64,000 bases of DNA from SIG587 sp045531585 (GTDB lineage Bacteria > Bacillota > Clostridia > Oscillospirales > Acutalibacteraceae), in the NCBI GenBank assembly GCA_045531585.1, contig JAZSEH010000058.1, positions 1 through 64,000 of the forward strand. The letters are read 5' to 3'. Position 1 is the stretch's first letter. The number at the start of each line of letters is the position of its first letter. Shown piece by piece: positions 43,239 through 53,184 of the stretch. The notes beneath the pieces are model-generated. The model searched no databases. It was given only the letters and a program-made list of their open reading frames with translations, and was not told where the DNA came from. Position numbers and translations under genes: made by a program.

Positions 43239-43510
43239 TGGCATTAAAAAAAATACCAATGCGTATGTGCACAGGCTGCTCTGTAAGGAAGGCTAAGAAT
43301 GAGCTTATCCGCGTGGTACGTACTCCCGAGGGTGAAATAGTTTTAGACCCTACGGGAAAGAAAAACGGCCGCGGCACCTATCTGTGCAGGGACGTTCAGT
43401 GCCTGAATAAGGCAATGAAGGCCAAAAGGCTGGAGGCCGCATTTGAAATGCAGGTACCGCCCCAGGTTTACGAACGCCTTAAGGAGGAGCTGGAAAGGGC
43501 CAATGGATAA
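43238..43510 (+). CDS. rnpM: YlxR/RnpM family RNA-binding protein
   Basis: 90 residues. IPMRMCTGCSVRKAKNELIRVV, then GRGTYLCRDVQCLNKAMK are the DUF448/YlxR marks. The family binds RNase P RNA and modulates it. The ATG overlaps the nusA stop, and its own stop overlaps the start of the L7Ae-like gene, indicating translational coupling through the operon. Confidence 0.95.
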   Translation: MALKKIPMRMCTGCSVRKAKNELIRVVRTPEGEIVLDPTGKKNGRGTYLCRDVQCLNKAMKAKRLEAAFEMQVPPQVYERLKEELERANG

Positions 43511-43829
43511 ATATCTTACCTTACTGGGCTTTGCCTCCAAGGCAGGAAAGCTAAGCTTTGGAATGGATGCAAGCCGCACAGCAATAAAAAAGGGCACGGC
43601 ACAACTTATAATCACCGCCTGTGACGTTTCGGATAAAAGCCGAAAGGAAATATCCTTTCACGCAGGTGAGAAGAATATTCCCGTGCTTACCCTTGAAGGT
43701 TGTAATATGGATGCTTTATCCCACGGCGTGGGAAGAAAGGGCGGAATAATAGCCGTGAATGATAACGGCTTCGCCCAGGCACTACTAAAAGAAATCGGTC
43801 TTACAGGAGGAAACGCCAATGACAAATAA
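43503..43829 (+). CDS. L7Ae/YlxQ-type RNA-binding protein
   Basis: 108 residues. [20 protein letters not shown], then [20 protein letters not shown] and a [17 protein letters not shown] segment are the family marks of the kink-turn-binding L7Ae/YbxF/YlxQ group. ATG 43503 overlaps the rnpM stop by 8 nt, and its stop overlaps infB by 11 nt. Function in this operon is not established; kink-turn RNA binding is the known activity of relatives. Confidence 0.92.
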   Translation: MDKYLTLLGFASKAGKLSFGMDASRTAIKKGTAQLIITACDVSDKSRKEISFHAGEKNIPVLTLEGCNMDALSHGVGRKGGIIAVNDNGFAQALLKEIGLTGGNANDK

Positions 43830-46371
43830 GATAAAAGTCAGTGATATTGCGCGCGATTTCAGTATGGAATCAAAGGAGATAATTGCCATTTTAAGCAAGC
43901 ATACCGGTGAAGCAAAAAAATCCGGTGCCGCTTTAAATGAGCAGGAAATCAATATATTATTCGAGGTTCTTACCTTAAAGCACAAGGTAAAGAGCTTTGA
44001 CGACTATTTTGCCACAGGTGCCGATGCGGCCAAAGCCGCCGCTGAAAAGCGCAAGGCAGATAAGGACCAGAAGCTTGCAGAGCAGATGGCAATTTTGGAG
44101 CAGCTTAAGGCTGCACAGCAGGCCGCACAGGCCGAGGCTAAGCCTGCCGAAAAGGAAGTAAAAAAGGCTGAGCCTAAGAAGGAAACGAAAACCGAGCCTA
44201 AGGTTGAAAAGAAGGCCGAGGAGAAAAAGCCTGAGCCTAAGAAGGAGGCGGAGCCCAAGAAAAAGGCTGAGCCTAAAAAGGAAGCAAAGGTTGAAAATAA
44301 GGCTCCTGAAAAGAAGGAGTTTAAGCCCAGCGACCCACATCCCTTCAAGGCAAAGGAGAAAACCGAGAAGGTTCCCGGTGAGGCACCTAATCGCGGCCCC
44401 GCCCAGATTCGCCGTGTAGATACCCGTGTATCCAACGTTGATATTGAGCGTTACAACGAAAAGTATGAAAATATAGCACCTGAGCATAGTATGCGTGATA
44501 ACTTCCAGCGTAAGCAGAAGATTAAGCAGAAGTCTCAGGATTACCGCCGTCCTCAGGGCGCCAAGCGTGAAACCGAGGCGGATAAGATGCGCAGACTTCA
44601 GCTTGAGCGCATTAAGAAGACCCCCATCACCGTAACCGTTGGTGACGAAATAACCGTTGGTGAGCTTGCCGCGGCTATGAAAAAGACCGCCGCCGAGGTT
44701 ATTAAGGAGCTGTTAAAGCTTGGTATGATGGCCACCGTTAACCAGACTATAGACTATGATACTGCCGAAATTGTTGTAACCGAAATGGGCGCTAAGATTG
44801 AGCGTCAGGTGGTTGTTACCATTGAGGACCGTATTATGGACGATACCGAGGATACCGAGGAAACCTTAAAGCCCAGAGATCCCGTTGTTGTTGTAATGGG
44901 TCACGTTGACCACGGTAAAACCTCACTTCTTGACGCTATCCGTCACTCTGCCGTTACCGACACCGAGGCAGGCGGAATTACCCAGCATATAGGTGCATAC
45001 AGGGTAAACTGCAACGGAAATGATATAACCTTCCTTGATACCCCCGGTCACGCCGCATTTACCTCTATGCGTCAGCGCGGTGCAATGGCAACCGATATTG
45101 CGGTGCTTGTTGTTGCCGCTGACGACGGTATTATGCCCCAGACCATTGAGGCTATCAACCACGCAAAAGCTGCAGAGGTTGAAATTATTGTAGCCATAAA
45201 CAAAATGGATAAGCCCGAGGCTAATCCTGACAGAATTATGCAGCAGCTTACCGAGCACTCCCTTGTTCCTGAGGAGTGGGGCGGTGATATTATCTGCGTT
45301 CCCGTATCTGCCAAGGCAGGCACAGGTATTGACAAGCTGCTTGAGAACATTTTGCTTGTTGCTGAGGTTATGGAGCTTAAGGCCAACCCCGACCGCCGTG
45401 CGAAGGGTATTGTTATCGAGGCCCGTCTTGATAAGGGTCGCGGCCCTGTTGCCACCGTGCTTGTGCAGGGAGGTACACTCCACACAGGTGATATTATCGT
45501 TGCAGGCACAGCCGTTGGCCGTGTTCGTGTAATGACTAATGAAAACGGAGTGGTTATGGATACTGCAGGTCCTTCTGTTCCTGTTGAGATAACAGGTCTT
45601 GCAGAGACCCCTGCCGCAGGTGATACCTTTGATGCCGTTTCCGACGAGCGCCTTGCCCGTCAGCTTGTTGAGCAGAGAAAGCAGAAGGCTAAGGATGAGC
45701 TCTTTAGTCAGACCCAGAAGGTTACCCTTGATAACCTGTTCAGTCAGCTCAGCGAGGGCGACCTTAAGGAGCTTAATATCATAGTTAAGGCCGACGTTCA
45801 GGGCTCTGTAGAGGCTGTTCGCGAAAGCCTTGAAAAGCTCTCCAACGAGGAGGTAAGAGTTAAGGTTATCCACGGCGGTGTTGGCGCCGTTAATGAAACC
45901 GATATTATGCTGGCTCAGGCCTCAGGCGCTATAGTTGTAGGCTTTAACGTTCGTCCCGATGCAGTTGCCAAGGCCGCTGCTGAGCGTGACGGTGTTGACG
46001 TACGCCTTTACCGTGTAATTTACGACTGCATTGAGGAGATAGAGGCCGCCATGAAGGGTATGCTGGCTCCCAAATTCCGTGAGGTTGAGCTTGGTACCAT
46101 TGAGGTTCGTAACACCTATAAAATATCCAACGTTGGTACCATTGCAGGCTGCTACGTAACAAACGGCAAGGTAAGCCGTGCCTGCTCTATCCGCGTTGTT
46201 CGTGACGGTATAGTTATTACCGAGGATAAGATTGACTCTCTGCGCCGCTTTAAGGATGACGTTAAAGAGGTTGCACAGGGCTATGAGTGCGGTATAGGTC
46301 TTGAAAAGTTTGCCGATATTAAGGAAGGCGACGTATTTGAAGCATTTATTATGGAGGAGTACAGAGACTAA
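43819..46371 (+). CDS. infB: Translation initiation factor IF-2
   Basis: 850 residues. The N-terminal IF2_N ([17 protein letters not shown]) is followed by a Lys/Glu/Ala/Pro-rich low-complexity linker (about 90-185). The GTPase domain follows ([35 protein letters not shown]), then domains II and III and the fMet-tRNA-binding C-terminal domain. It positions fMet-tRNA and joins subunits. RBS ACAGGAGGAAA. Its stop overlaps the rbfA ATG by 1 nt. Confidence 0.98.
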   Translation: MTNKIKVSDIARDFSMESKEIIAILSKHTGEAKKSGAALNEQEINILFEVLTLKHKVKSFDDYFATGADAAKAAAEKRKADKDQKLAEQMAILEQLKAAQQAAQAEAKPAEKEVKKAEPKKETKTEPKVEKKAEEKKPEPKKEAEPKKKAEPKKEAKVENKAPEKKEFKPSDPHPFKAKEKTEKVPGEAPNRGPAQIRRVDTRVSNVDIERYNEKYENIAPEHSMRDNFQRKQKIKQKSQDYRRPQGAKRETEADKMRRLQLERIKKTPITVTVGDEITVGELAAAMKKTAAEVIKELLKLGMMATVNQTIDYDTAEIVVTEMGAKIERQVVVTIEDRIMDDTEDTEETLKPRDPVVVVMGHVDHGKTSLLDAIRHSAVTDTEAGGITQHIGAYRVNCNGNDITFLDTPGHAAFTSMRQRGAMATDIAVLVVAADDGIMPQTIEAINHAKAAEVEIIVAINKMDKPEANPDRIMQQLTEHSLVPEEWGGDIICVPVSAKAGTGIDKLLENILLVAEVMELKANPDRRAKGIVIEARLDKGRGPVATVLVQGGTLHTGDIIVAGTAVGRVRVMTNENGVVMDTAGPSVPVEITGLAETPAAGDTFDAVSDERLARQLVEQRKQKAKDELFSQTQKVTLDNLFSQLSEGDLKELNIIVKADVQGSVEAVRESLEKLSNEEVRVKVIHGGVGAVNETDIMLAQASGAIVVGFNVRPDAVAKAAAERDGVDVRLYRVIYDCIEEIEAAMKGMLAPKFREVELGTIEVRNTYKISNVGTIAGCYVTNGKVSRACSIRVVRDGIVITEDKIDSLRRFKDDVKEVAQGYECGIGLEKFADIKEGDVFEAFIMEEYRD

Positions 46372-46730
46372 TGGCAGGATACAGAATTAACCGCATTACC
46401 TCTGACGTAAAGCTGGCTCTTTCCTCGCTTCTCCGTGAGGTGAAGGACCCAAGGGTAAGCAAGCTTTTAAGCATTGTAAAGGTGGACGTTAGCGGTGACC
46501 TTTCCTATTGCACGGTATACGTAAGTGCCATAGAGGGTGCCGAAAAAACCGCAGAATCGGTTAAGGCACTTAAAAATGCCGCAGGCTTTCTGCGCCGAGA
46601 GTTGGGCAGTGCACTAAAGCTTCGTAAGGTGCCCGAGCTTCGCTTTGTGGCAGATGACTCCATTGAGCAAAGTGCCAATATTTCAAGAATAATAAAATCC
46701 TTTGAAGGGGAGGGTGAAAATGGCCTGTAA
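46371..46730 (+). CDS. rbfA: Ribosome-binding factor A
   Basis: 119 residues, KH-type fold: YRINRITSDVKLALSSLLREVKDPRV, LSYCTVYVSAI and LRKVPELRFVADDSIEQSANI are the family marks. It helps mature the 16S rRNA 5' end and cold-adapted 30S assembly. Both ends overlap neighbours (infB by 1 nt, nrnA by 11 nt). Confidence 0.97.
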   Translation: MAGYRINRITSDVKLALSSLLREVKDPRVSKLLSIVKVDVSGDLSYCTVYVSAIEGAEKTAESVKALKNAAGFLRRELGSALKLRKVPELRFVADDSIEQSANISRIIKSFEGEGENGL

Positions 46731-47706
46731 AAAATTATCCCTTTTGCAGACGGCACGTTTTTTAAAGAAAAACGACCATTTTGTCATTCTTACCCACGCT
46801 TCACCCGACGGTGATACCTTAGGCTCGGCCTGTGCCCTTGCAATGGGTCTTCAAAGACTTGGCAAGCGCGCCTTTGTGCTGTGTCCCGAGGCCATTCCCA
46901 AAAAATTCAACTACTTTATTAAAAAGCTTCACAACCGCGCCTTTAAGTATAAGACGGTGGTTGCGGTGGATATTGCCTCTGAGGAACTGCTTGGCGGACT
47001 TAAGGAGGAGTTTTCAGGAAAAATAGATCTGTCTATAGACCACCACGTGTCAAACACGGGCTATGCCGAAAATCTTTACCTTGATGCGGATGCCTCTGCC
47101 ACGGCAGAGTGTATATTCCTGCTCTTTAAGGTTATGCATGTTGCCCTTGACGACGTTATGGCCGCGGCACTTTATACAGGTATTTCCACCGATACAGGCT
47201 GTTTTAAGTATTCCAACGTAACGGTAAATACCTTTGATATTGCCAAAAAGCTGTATGCCTTTAATATTAACGCGGCGGAAATTAACCGTATTATGTTTGA
47301 TACCAAATCCAAAAACCGCCTTATGCTTGAGCGTATGGTGCTGGATACTGCAGAGTTCCATTTTAACGAGCGTTGTATGCTCCTTACCGTTACTACCGAT
47401 ATTCAGAACAAGACCAAGTGCTCAGGCACCGAGCTGGAGGGCGTTGCCGCCATCTCCCGTTCGGTGGAGGGCGTGCTTGCAGGTGTTACCGTAAAGCAAA
47501 CCGATGAGGAAACCTATAAAATATCCCTTCGCACCTATGAGCCTCTGGATGCCTCAAATATATGTAAGCGTTTAGGCGGCGGCGGCCACAGGGCGGCGGC
47601 AGGCTGTACCGTTACGGGAAGCCTTGAGTCGGTTAAGGAACAGATACTAAACAGTGTGAAGACAGAATTGGAGGAGACCGATGCAGGGTCTTATGCTGAT
47701 CAATAA
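46720..47706 (+). CDS. nrnA: Bifunctional oligoribonuclease/PAP phosphatase NrnA-type (DHH/DHHA1)
   Basis: 328 residues. The DHH domain has ILTHASPDGDTLGSA (D-x-D-T), VAVDIASEEL, the metal site SIDHHVSN (DHH), and DASATAECIFLLF; the DHHA1 domain ends with GGGHRAAAGCTV. It degrades nanoRNAs and/or dephosphorylates pAp; PAP and linear dinucleotide activity both occur in relatives. ATG 46720 follows GGGGAGGGTGAAA; it overlaps rbfA, and truB overlaps its 3' end. Confidence 0.94.
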   Translation: MACKKLSLLQTARFLKKNDHFVILTHASPDGDTLGSACALAMGLQRLGKRAFVLCPEAIPKKFNYFIKKLHNRAFKYKTVVAVDIASEELLGGLKEEFSGKIDLSIDHHVSNTGYAENLYLDADASATAECIFLLFKVMHVALDDVMAAALYTGISTDTGCFKYSNVTVNTFDIAKKLYAFNINAAEINRIMFDTKSKNRLMLERMVLDTAEFHFNERCMLLTVTTDIQNKTKCSGTELEGVAAISRSVEGVLAGVTVKQTDEETYKISLRTYEPLDASNICKRLGGGGHRAAAGCTVTGSLESVKEQILNSVKTELEETDAGSYADQ

Positions 47707-48577
47707 GCCAAAGAATATAACCTCCTTTGGTGTTGTTCATAAAATTAAAAAGCTTGCAGGTGAAAAGCGGGTAGGCCACACAGGTACCCTTGACCCTATG
47801 GCAACTGGCGTACTGCCTGTGCTTGTGGGTAGGGCAACGGTGCTTAGCTCCTACCTTTTGGATGCGGATAAAAGTTATTTTGCCTGCATAAGGCTTGGTG
47901 TTTGCACCGATACCTACGACGTAACGGGTCAGGTGCTTTCTACCTGTCCTGTTAATATAAGCAATAGGGATCTTGACCATGCCCTTAATTCCTTTTTAGG
48001 GGTGCAATATCAGGTTCCTCCTATGTTTTCTGCCCTTAAAAAGGAGGGCAAAAAGCTTTACGAGCTTGCCCGTCAGGGCCTGGAGGTAGACCGCGAGCCC
48101 AGAACGGTGCATATATATTCCATTAAACGGGAAACCGATTTAAAGGGCAACTGCTTTTGGCTGCGCGTCAGGTGCTCGAAGGGCACCTACATACGCTCCC
48201 TTTGTAACGATATAGGCAAGCTTCTTGGTTGCGGTGCAACCCTTGAGCATTTAACCCGTGAGGAAACCCACGGTTTTTGTCTTGATGACTGTGTACCATT
48301 GGAGGAACTTACAGGTGAGAATATTCAGCAGTATATTCTGCCTGCCGAAGCGGTGGTTTATAAGCTTGAGGCCATCGGCGTTACCGAAAAGCAGGCCATA
48401 CGCTTTTCCAACGGCGGTGAGCTGGACGTAAACCGCCTGCATATTTATCCTCCAAAGCCGGATCAGCTTTACAGGATTAAGTATAACGAACTGTTTTTGG
48501 GTGTGGGCAGATTTGACGCTGTTAAAAATGCTATAGTTATTGCCTGCCTTGTTAATCAGTACACAGGAGAAAAATAA
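47681..48577 (+). CDS. truB: tRNA pseudouridine55 synthase TruB
   Basis: 298 residues. LINKPKNITSF, the catalytic GTLDPMATGVLPV (Asp in HTGTLDP) and CSKGTYIRSLCNDIG are the family marks. It makes the universal T-loop pseudouridine. It overlaps nrnA by 26 nt, unusually long even for this operon. Confidence 0.97.
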   Translation: MQGLMLINKPKNITSFGVVHKIKKLAGEKRVGHTGTLDPMATGVLPVLVGRATVLSSYLLDADKSYFACIRLGVCTDTYDVTGQVLSTCPVNISNRDLDHALNSFLGVQYQVPPMFSALKKEGKKLYELARQGLEVDREPRTVHIYSIKRETDLKGNCFWLRVRCSKGTYIRSLCNDIGKLLGCGATLEHLTREETHGFCLDDCVPLEELTGENIQQYILPAEAVVYKLEAIGVTEKQAIRFSNGGELDVNRLHIYPPKPDQLYRIKYNELFLGVGRFDAVKNAIVIACLVNQYTGEK

Positions 48578-48603
48578 TTACTAATTAAAAGGGGTGAGTA
48601 AAA

Positions 48604-49467
48604 GTGACGGAGCATGCAGTGGCGCTGGGTACCTTTGACGGTATGCATAAAGGACATATTGCGGTAATAAAGGCCGCAAGAGAAAGCGGTTATCCTTGCA
48701 TAGCCGTTACCTTTGCAGTACCACCCAAGGCCATTATAACAGGGGAGCCTGTGGGACTTCTTATGACCCGTGAGGGCAAGCAGAGAAGCTTTGCCGAATT
48801 GGGCGTGGAAAAATGTGAGTTCCTTGATTTTCAGGCGGTAAGAGATATGTCCCCTGAGGATTTTCTTGATTATATTTGCGTTAAATATAACGTTAAAATG
48901 ATTTCCTGCGGATTTGATTACCGCTTTGGCAAGAATGCCGCAGGTAATACCGATATTTTAAGAGAATATTGCGCCAAAAAGGGAATAAACCTTCATATTT
49001 GTCCTCCCGTTACCCAAAACGGTGTAGCAGTATCCTCCACCGCTATAAGGGAGCTTATAGCTAAAGGAGATATTGAGTCTGCCAATGCCCTTTTATATAA
49101 GCCCTTCGGCTTCAGGGCACCGGTAATTCACGGGGACAGCAGAGGCAGGACAATTGGCTTTCCCACGGTAAATCAGCTTTATCCTTCGGAGCTTGTTCTG
49201 CCCAGGTTCGGGGTCTACTCGGCCGATGCCTATATAGGTGGCAGATACTATCGCGCCGTTACAAATTTAGGTGTACGACCAACCTACCGTGTAAACGCGC
49301 CTCTTAGTGAAAGCTATCTTTTATGCTTTGACGGTGACCTGTACGGTGCCGAACTGGAGATAAGGCTTAAGCGCTTTTTACGCGGCGAGGAAAAATTTTC
49401 GGGTATTGCTGAGCTTAAAACCGCCATTAGCGGTGACGTTTCCAAGGTAAGGGAAGAATATTTATGA
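48604..49467 (+). CDS. ribF: Bifunctional riboflavin kinase/FAD synthetase RibF
   Basis: 287 residues. The N-terminal adenylyltransferase domain has ALGTFDGMHKGH and CGFDYRFGKNAAGN; the C-terminal riboflavin kinase domain has GDSRGRTIGFPTVNQL and GVRPTY. It makes FMN then FAD. The start is GTG 48604 after AAGGGGTGAGTAAA. This operon position (after truB) is standard in Firmicutes. It overlaps the AEC transporter gene by 4 nt. Confidence 0.96.
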   Translation: MTEHAVALGTFDGMHKGHIAVIKAARESGYPCIAVTFAVPPKAIITGEPVGLLMTREGKQRSFAELGVEKCEFLDFQAVRDMSPEDFLDYICVKYNVKMISCGFDYRFGKNAAGNTDILREYCAKKGINLHICPPVTQNGVAVSSTAIRELIAKGDIESANALLYKPFGFRAPVIHGDSRGRTIGFPTVNQLYPSELVLPRFGVYSADAYIGGRYYRAVTNLGVRPTYRVNAPLSESYLLCFDGDLYGAELEIRLKRFLRGEEKFSGIAELKTAISGDVSKVREEYL

Positions 49468-50405
49468 TTCAGAATTTTTTAACCGTTGCAAGTCAGGTGC
49501 TTGTACTTTTCGGACTTATAGCAATGGGCTTTATTTTTACAAAAAAGGGTCTGCTGACCGAGCAGGGCGCCAAGGTGTGCACCGATATAGCGCTATACCT
49601 TGCGGTGCCTGCGGTAATAATCCGTTCCTTTATAAATATGGAATACAAGGCCTCCACCCTTAAGGTGCTGTTGTTTAGCTGCTTAATATGCCTGCTTATT
49701 CATATAGCCTATATTCTTATCAGTATACTTGTTTTCCGCAGCCGTGACGATTCCCGTCAGCGTGTAATGCGCTTTGCTGCCATATTTTCCAATGCGGGCT
49801 TTATGTCACTTCCTCTGCAGGAGGCACTCCTTGGTGAGGAGGGTGTGTTTTACGGCGCCATATACGTTGTAATTTTTAACATTGTTGCCTGGAGCTACGG
49901 CGTTATTCTTATGAGCGGCGATAAAAAACAGCTCTCACTTAAAAAAATGCTTTTCACTCCCGGCCTTATCGGTACCGCAATAGGTGTGCTGCTCTTTGTG
50001 GTAAGCCTGCCCCTGCCCGATATACTTAAGACTACGGGTATTGCGGTAATAAATCATACAGCAAACCTTAATACGCCGCTGCCTATGATAGTTATAGGCT
50101 ACTACCTTGCAACAAGCGATTTAAAAAAGGCCTTTAGCGATAAGGGCTGTTATTTAAACCTGGCAATGCGCCTTGTACTGATGCCCCTTGCAACTCTGGG
50201 CGCTATGTACCTTTACGGAATACGCGGCACAATGCTGGTAGCCCTTACCGTTGCCGCCAGCGCACCTACTGCTGCAATGACGACTATGTTTGCCGCCAAA
50301 TTCGGCAGGGATACCTCCCTTTCGGTGAATATAGTATCTCTTTCAACTCTGCTTTCAATAATAACAATGCCCTGTATAGTTGCCGTGGCTCAGCTTTTGG
50401 CATAA
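49464..50405 (+). CDS. AEC family transporter (auxin efflux carrier type)
   Basis: 313 residues with about ten membrane helices and the two-half AEC layout: FGLIAMGFIFTKKGLLTEQGAKV, then NAGFMSLPLQEALLGEEGVFYG in the first half and a conserved TVAASAPTAAMTTMFAAKFG in the second. The family carries organic anions such as malate, or other small solutes; substrate unknown. It overlaps ribF by 4 nt, so ends the rimP operon. Terminator-like hairpin at 50448-50480 follows. Confidence 0.88.
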   Translation: MIQNFLTVASQVLVLFGLIAMGFIFTKKGLLTEQGAKVCTDIALYLAVPAVIIRSFINMEYKASTLKVLLFSCLICLLIHIAYILISILVFRSRDDSRQRVMRFAAIFSNAGFMSLPLQEALLGEEGVFYGAIYVVIFNIVAWSYGVILMSGDKKQLSLKKMLFTPGLIGTAIGVLLFVVSLPLPDILKTTGIAVINHTANLNTPLPMIVIGYYLATSDLKKAFSDKGCYLNLAMRLVLMPLATLGAMYLYGIRGTMLVALTVAASAPTAAMTTMFAAKFGRDTSLSVNIVSLSTLLSIITMPCIVAVAQLLA

Positions 50406-50421
50406 AAAATGTAACAAGGCA

Positions 50422-50450
50422 TTGCAATTTATAAAAAAATATAATAAAAT
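50422..50450 (+). promoter_or_regulatory. Promoter of apgM
   Basis: TTGCAA (50422-50427), 17-bp spacer, TAAAAT (50445-50450). The start near 50457 falls inside the left arm of the terminator hairpin that directly overlaps it. Confidence 0.75.
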
Positions 50451-50482
50451 AACAGTATCAAACCGATACTGTTATTTTTTAA
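50448..50482 (+). terminator. Terminator of the rimP operon overlapping the apgM start site
   Basis: A perfect 12-bp stem AATAACAGTATC (50448-50459) and GATACTGTTATT (50465-50476), followed by TTTTAATT. The first arm begins in the -10 box of the apgM promoter. Confidence 0.8.
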
Positions 50483-50498
50483 TTGGAGTGAACATATA

Positions 50499-51704
50499 AT
50501 GAAATATCTGGTACTACTTTGTGACGGTATGGCGGACCTTCCAAGCGAAATGCTTGGGGGTAAAACTCCTATGGAGTGCGCCAAAAAACCTAATATAGAC
50601 GCTATGTGCAGGGCGGGTAAAAGCGGCCTTTGCAAAACCGTGGCACAGGGTATGAAGCCGGGCAGTGACGTTGCAAATCTTTCGGTTTTAGGCTATGACC
50701 CTAAGGCTTGCTATACAGGGCGTTCTCCCCTGGAGGCGGCAAGTATTGGCGTTGACCTGAAGCCTACCGACGTTGCTCTTCGTTGTAATATAGTTACCCT
50801 GTCCGATGAGGAAAGATATGAGGACAAAACCATGGTGGACTACTGTGCAGGTGATATTTCCACCGCAGAGGCGGCACAGATTATTGAAGCAGTAGAAAAA
50901 GAGCTTGGCAGTGATATTTATAAATTCTATGCAGGCGTGGCATACCGCCACTGTCTTGTTGTAAGCAACGGCACTACCGACCTTGGCACAATGACACCCC
51001 CTCACGACATAAGCGGTAGGGTAGTGGGCGAGTATTTAAGCAAAAGCGAAAACGCCGCACCCCTTATTGAGCTTATGAAGAAAAGCTACGATGTATTAAA
51101 GGACCACCCCGTAAACAAAGCAAGAATTAAGCGTGGTGAGCGTCCCGCAAACTCCATTTGGCTGTGGGGTGAGGGTAGAAAGCCCCAGCTTGAGGATTTC
51201 TGCGAAAAATTCGGAGTAAAGGGCGCTGTTGTTTCTGCCGTTGACCTGCTTAAGGGCATAGGCATTTGTGCCAATATGGAAATTCCCTTTGTGGAGGGTG
51301 CCACAGGCTACATAGATACCAATTTTCAGGGTAAGGCGGCCGCGGCAATTAAGGCCTATGAAAGCGGCTGTGACCTTGTGTATATTCACGTTGAGGCCCC
51401 CGATGAGTGCGGCCACCGCGGTGAGGCCGAAAACAAGGTTAAGGCCATTGAGCTTATTGATGAAAAAATAGCAGCACCTGTGCTTGATTATCTTAAAAAG
51501 CAGGGCGATTTCCGTGTGCTTGTTATGCCGGATCACCCAACACCCCTTTCCATTATGACCCACTCCTCCGATGCGGTACCGTACCTTATCTACGACAGCC
51601 GCAAGGAAAAACAGGGCGCGGATACCTTTACCGAGGAGACGGCAAAGGCAGGGGAGTACGTTGAGCACGGCCCCCGTATTATGGAAATGCTGCTTGAAAA
51701 ATAA
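50499..51704 (+). CDS. apgM: Cofactor-independent phosphoglycerate mutase (ApgM type)
   Basis: 401 residues. It belongs to the alkaline-phosphatase superfamily: YLVLLCDGMADLP with the metal-binding Asp, GSDVANLSVLGYDP with the catalytic Ser, GRSPLEAASIGV and, near the end, VMPDHPTPLSIMTHS. It interconverts 3- and 2-phosphoglycerate in glycolysis without bisphosphoglycerate. RBS ATTGGAGTG precedes the ATG. The archaeal-type enzyme also occurs in many Clostridia. Confidence 0.94.
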   Translation: MKYLVLLCDGMADLPSEMLGGKTPMECAKKPNIDAMCRAGKSGLCKTVAQGMKPGSDVANLSVLGYDPKACYTGRSPLEAASIGVDLKPTDVALRCNIVTLSDEERYEDKTMVDYCAGDISTAEAAQIIEAVEKELGSDIYKFYAGVAYRHCLVVSNGTTDLGTMTPPHDISGRVVGEYLSKSENAAPLIELMKKSYDVLKDHPVNKARIKRGERPANSIWLWGEGRKPQLEDFCEKFGVKGAVVSAVDLLKGIGICANMEIPFVEGATGYIDTNFQGKAAAAIKAYESGCDLVYIHVEAPDECGHRGEAENKVKAIELIDEKIAAPVLDYLKKQGDFRVLVMPDHPTPLSIMTHSSDAVPYLIYDSRKEKQGADTFTEETAKAGEYVEHGPRIMEMLLEK

Positions 51705-51719
51705 TAAGGGGCAGTACGA

Positions 51720-53117
51720 ATGCTTGAGGCGTGGCTTAGTAAAATAGATTCCTTAGTGTGGGGCATACCCACGGTGGCACTTATAATCTGTGTGGGAATC
51801 TATTTAACGGTGCGCCTTAAATTTCTGCAGGTCTTTTCCCTTAAAAAGGCCTTTAAATGTATAACCGAAAAGGAACAGGGCGCCGTCGGAGAGGTCTCCG
51901 GCTTCGGCGCCCTTTGTATTTCCCTTTCTGCCACCCTTGGCACAGGCAATATAGTGGGCGTGGCTACCGCCATTACCCTTGGCGGCCCAGGTGCCCTTTT
52001 CTGGATGCAAATAGCTGCCTTTTTCGGTATGGCAACCCAGTATGCCGAGAGTGTGCTGGCGGTAAAATACCGTGTAAAAAGCCATAGCGGCTTTATAGGC
52101 GGCCCCTTTTATTATATAGAGCGGGGAATGGGCAAAAAATACAAATGGCTTGCCAAGGCCTTTGCCCTTTTCGGTGCCGTTGCAGGGGCGCTGGGCATAG
52201 GCACCGTTACCCAGATAAGCGGAATAACCGCCGCCGTAAGAGATTTTTTCGACCCACAAAAAATCAATATAGCCTTTACGCTTTTCGGAAAGGGATATAC
52301 CGTAGCAGAGGTAATAACGGGCCTTGCGGTCACCCTTCTTTCAGGAGCGGTGCTTATAGGCGGCGTAAAGCGGATAGGGGATTTTTCTCAGCTTTTTATT
52401 CCCCTTATGTCCTTTATTTATATATTTATCTGCCTGACGGTGCTGCTTTCAAATCTTGGTGCATTACCACAGGCGGTGTGGCTTATAATAAAGGGTGCCT
52501 TTTGCCCCAAGGCCGTTACGGGAGGCGCGGTAGGCAGTTTTTTTACCACACTTCAGGTGGGCGTGGCAAGGGGAGTTTTCACTAACGAGGCAGGTCTGGG
52601 CTCCGCACCCATAGCCGCCGCGGCGGCAAAAAGCAGCTCCCCCTTTAAACGGGGCCTTGCTTCTATGACGGGCACCTTTATTGACACAATCGTGATGTGC
52701 ACCGTAACGGGACTTTGTATTATGGTAACGGGCGCTTGGCGGCAGGCAGGCCTTGAAGGGGCACAGGTCACCGCCTATACCTTTAAAAAGGGAATTGCCT
52801 TTCTGCCCGACAGGGCTTGCGAGGGGCTCCTTGCCCTCTGCCTTGTGTTTTTTGGCTTTTCCACCATTATAGGCTGGTATTACTACGCCAAATGCTGTGC
52901 AGAGTATTTTGTAAACGGCAACGAAAGGGCAATAAAGGCCTACCGTGTATTCTATATAGCCGCCGTGGGGCTTGGCGCATATCTGCCCCTGTCCGCAGTA
53001 TGGAGCCTTGCAGATATTTTCAACGCCCTTATGATAGTACCGAATCTCTGGGCACTGCTTGCCCTAAGCGGCCAGGTGGTGAGGGAGACGAGAGAAGATT
53101 CTTTGAGGCAACCTTAA
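51720..53117 (+). CDS. Sodium:alanine/glycine symporter (AGCS family)
   Basis: 465 residues with about ten or eleven membrane helices. Family marks are SATLGTGNIVGVATAITLGGPGA, then FTNEAGLGSAPIAAAAAK and GFSTIIGWYYYAKCC. It imports alanine or glycine with Na+. It begins 15 nt after apgM, so is likely co-transcribed, and ends in a strong bidirectional terminator. Confidence 0.95.
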   Translation: MLEAWLSKIDSLVWGIPTVALIICVGIYLTVRLKFLQVFSLKKAFKCITEKEQGAVGEVSGFGALCISLSATLGTGNIVGVATAITLGGPGALFWMQIAAFFGMATQYAESVLAVKYRVKSHSGFIGGPFYYIERGMGKKYKWLAKAFALFGAVAGALGIGTVTQISGITAAVRDFFDPQKINIAFTLFGKGYTVAEVITGLAVTLLSGAVLIGGVKRIGDFSQLFIPLMSFIYIFICLTVLLSNLGALPQAVWLIIKGAFCPKAVTGGAVGSFFTTLQVGVARGVFTNEAGLGSAPIAAAAAKSSSPFKRGLASMTGTFIDTIVMCTVTGLCIMVTGAWRQAGLEGAQVTAYTFKKGIAFLPDRACEGLLALCLVFFGFSTIIGWYYYAKCCAEYFVNGNERAIKAYRVFYIAAVGLGAYLPLSAVWSLADIFNALMIVPNLWALLALSGQVVRETREDSLRQP

Positions 53118-53143
53118 AAATAGTGTTTTTTGTGTGTATGAAT

Positions 53144-53183
53144 AAACCAACCGTATGGGGAAACACCATACGGTTGGTTTTAA
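53144..53183. terminator. Bidirectional terminator between the alanine symporter and the XRE gene
   Basis: A perfect 15-bp stem AAACCAACCGTATGG (53144-53158) and CCATACGGTTGGTTT (53166-53180) with flanking A and T tracts on both sides; serves both converging genes. Confidence 0.9.
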
Positions 53184-53184
53184 T

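Noticed and set aside
44923..45873. A 316-codon open frame antisense to infB
   Set aside because: It is the mirror of a strongly coding GC-balanced gene; no RBS, no recognisable domain, and a Cys/Asn/Gly-biased composition typical of antisense frames. The same applies to long antisense frames in secA, rplA, rplL, polA, htpG and the giant surface gene.
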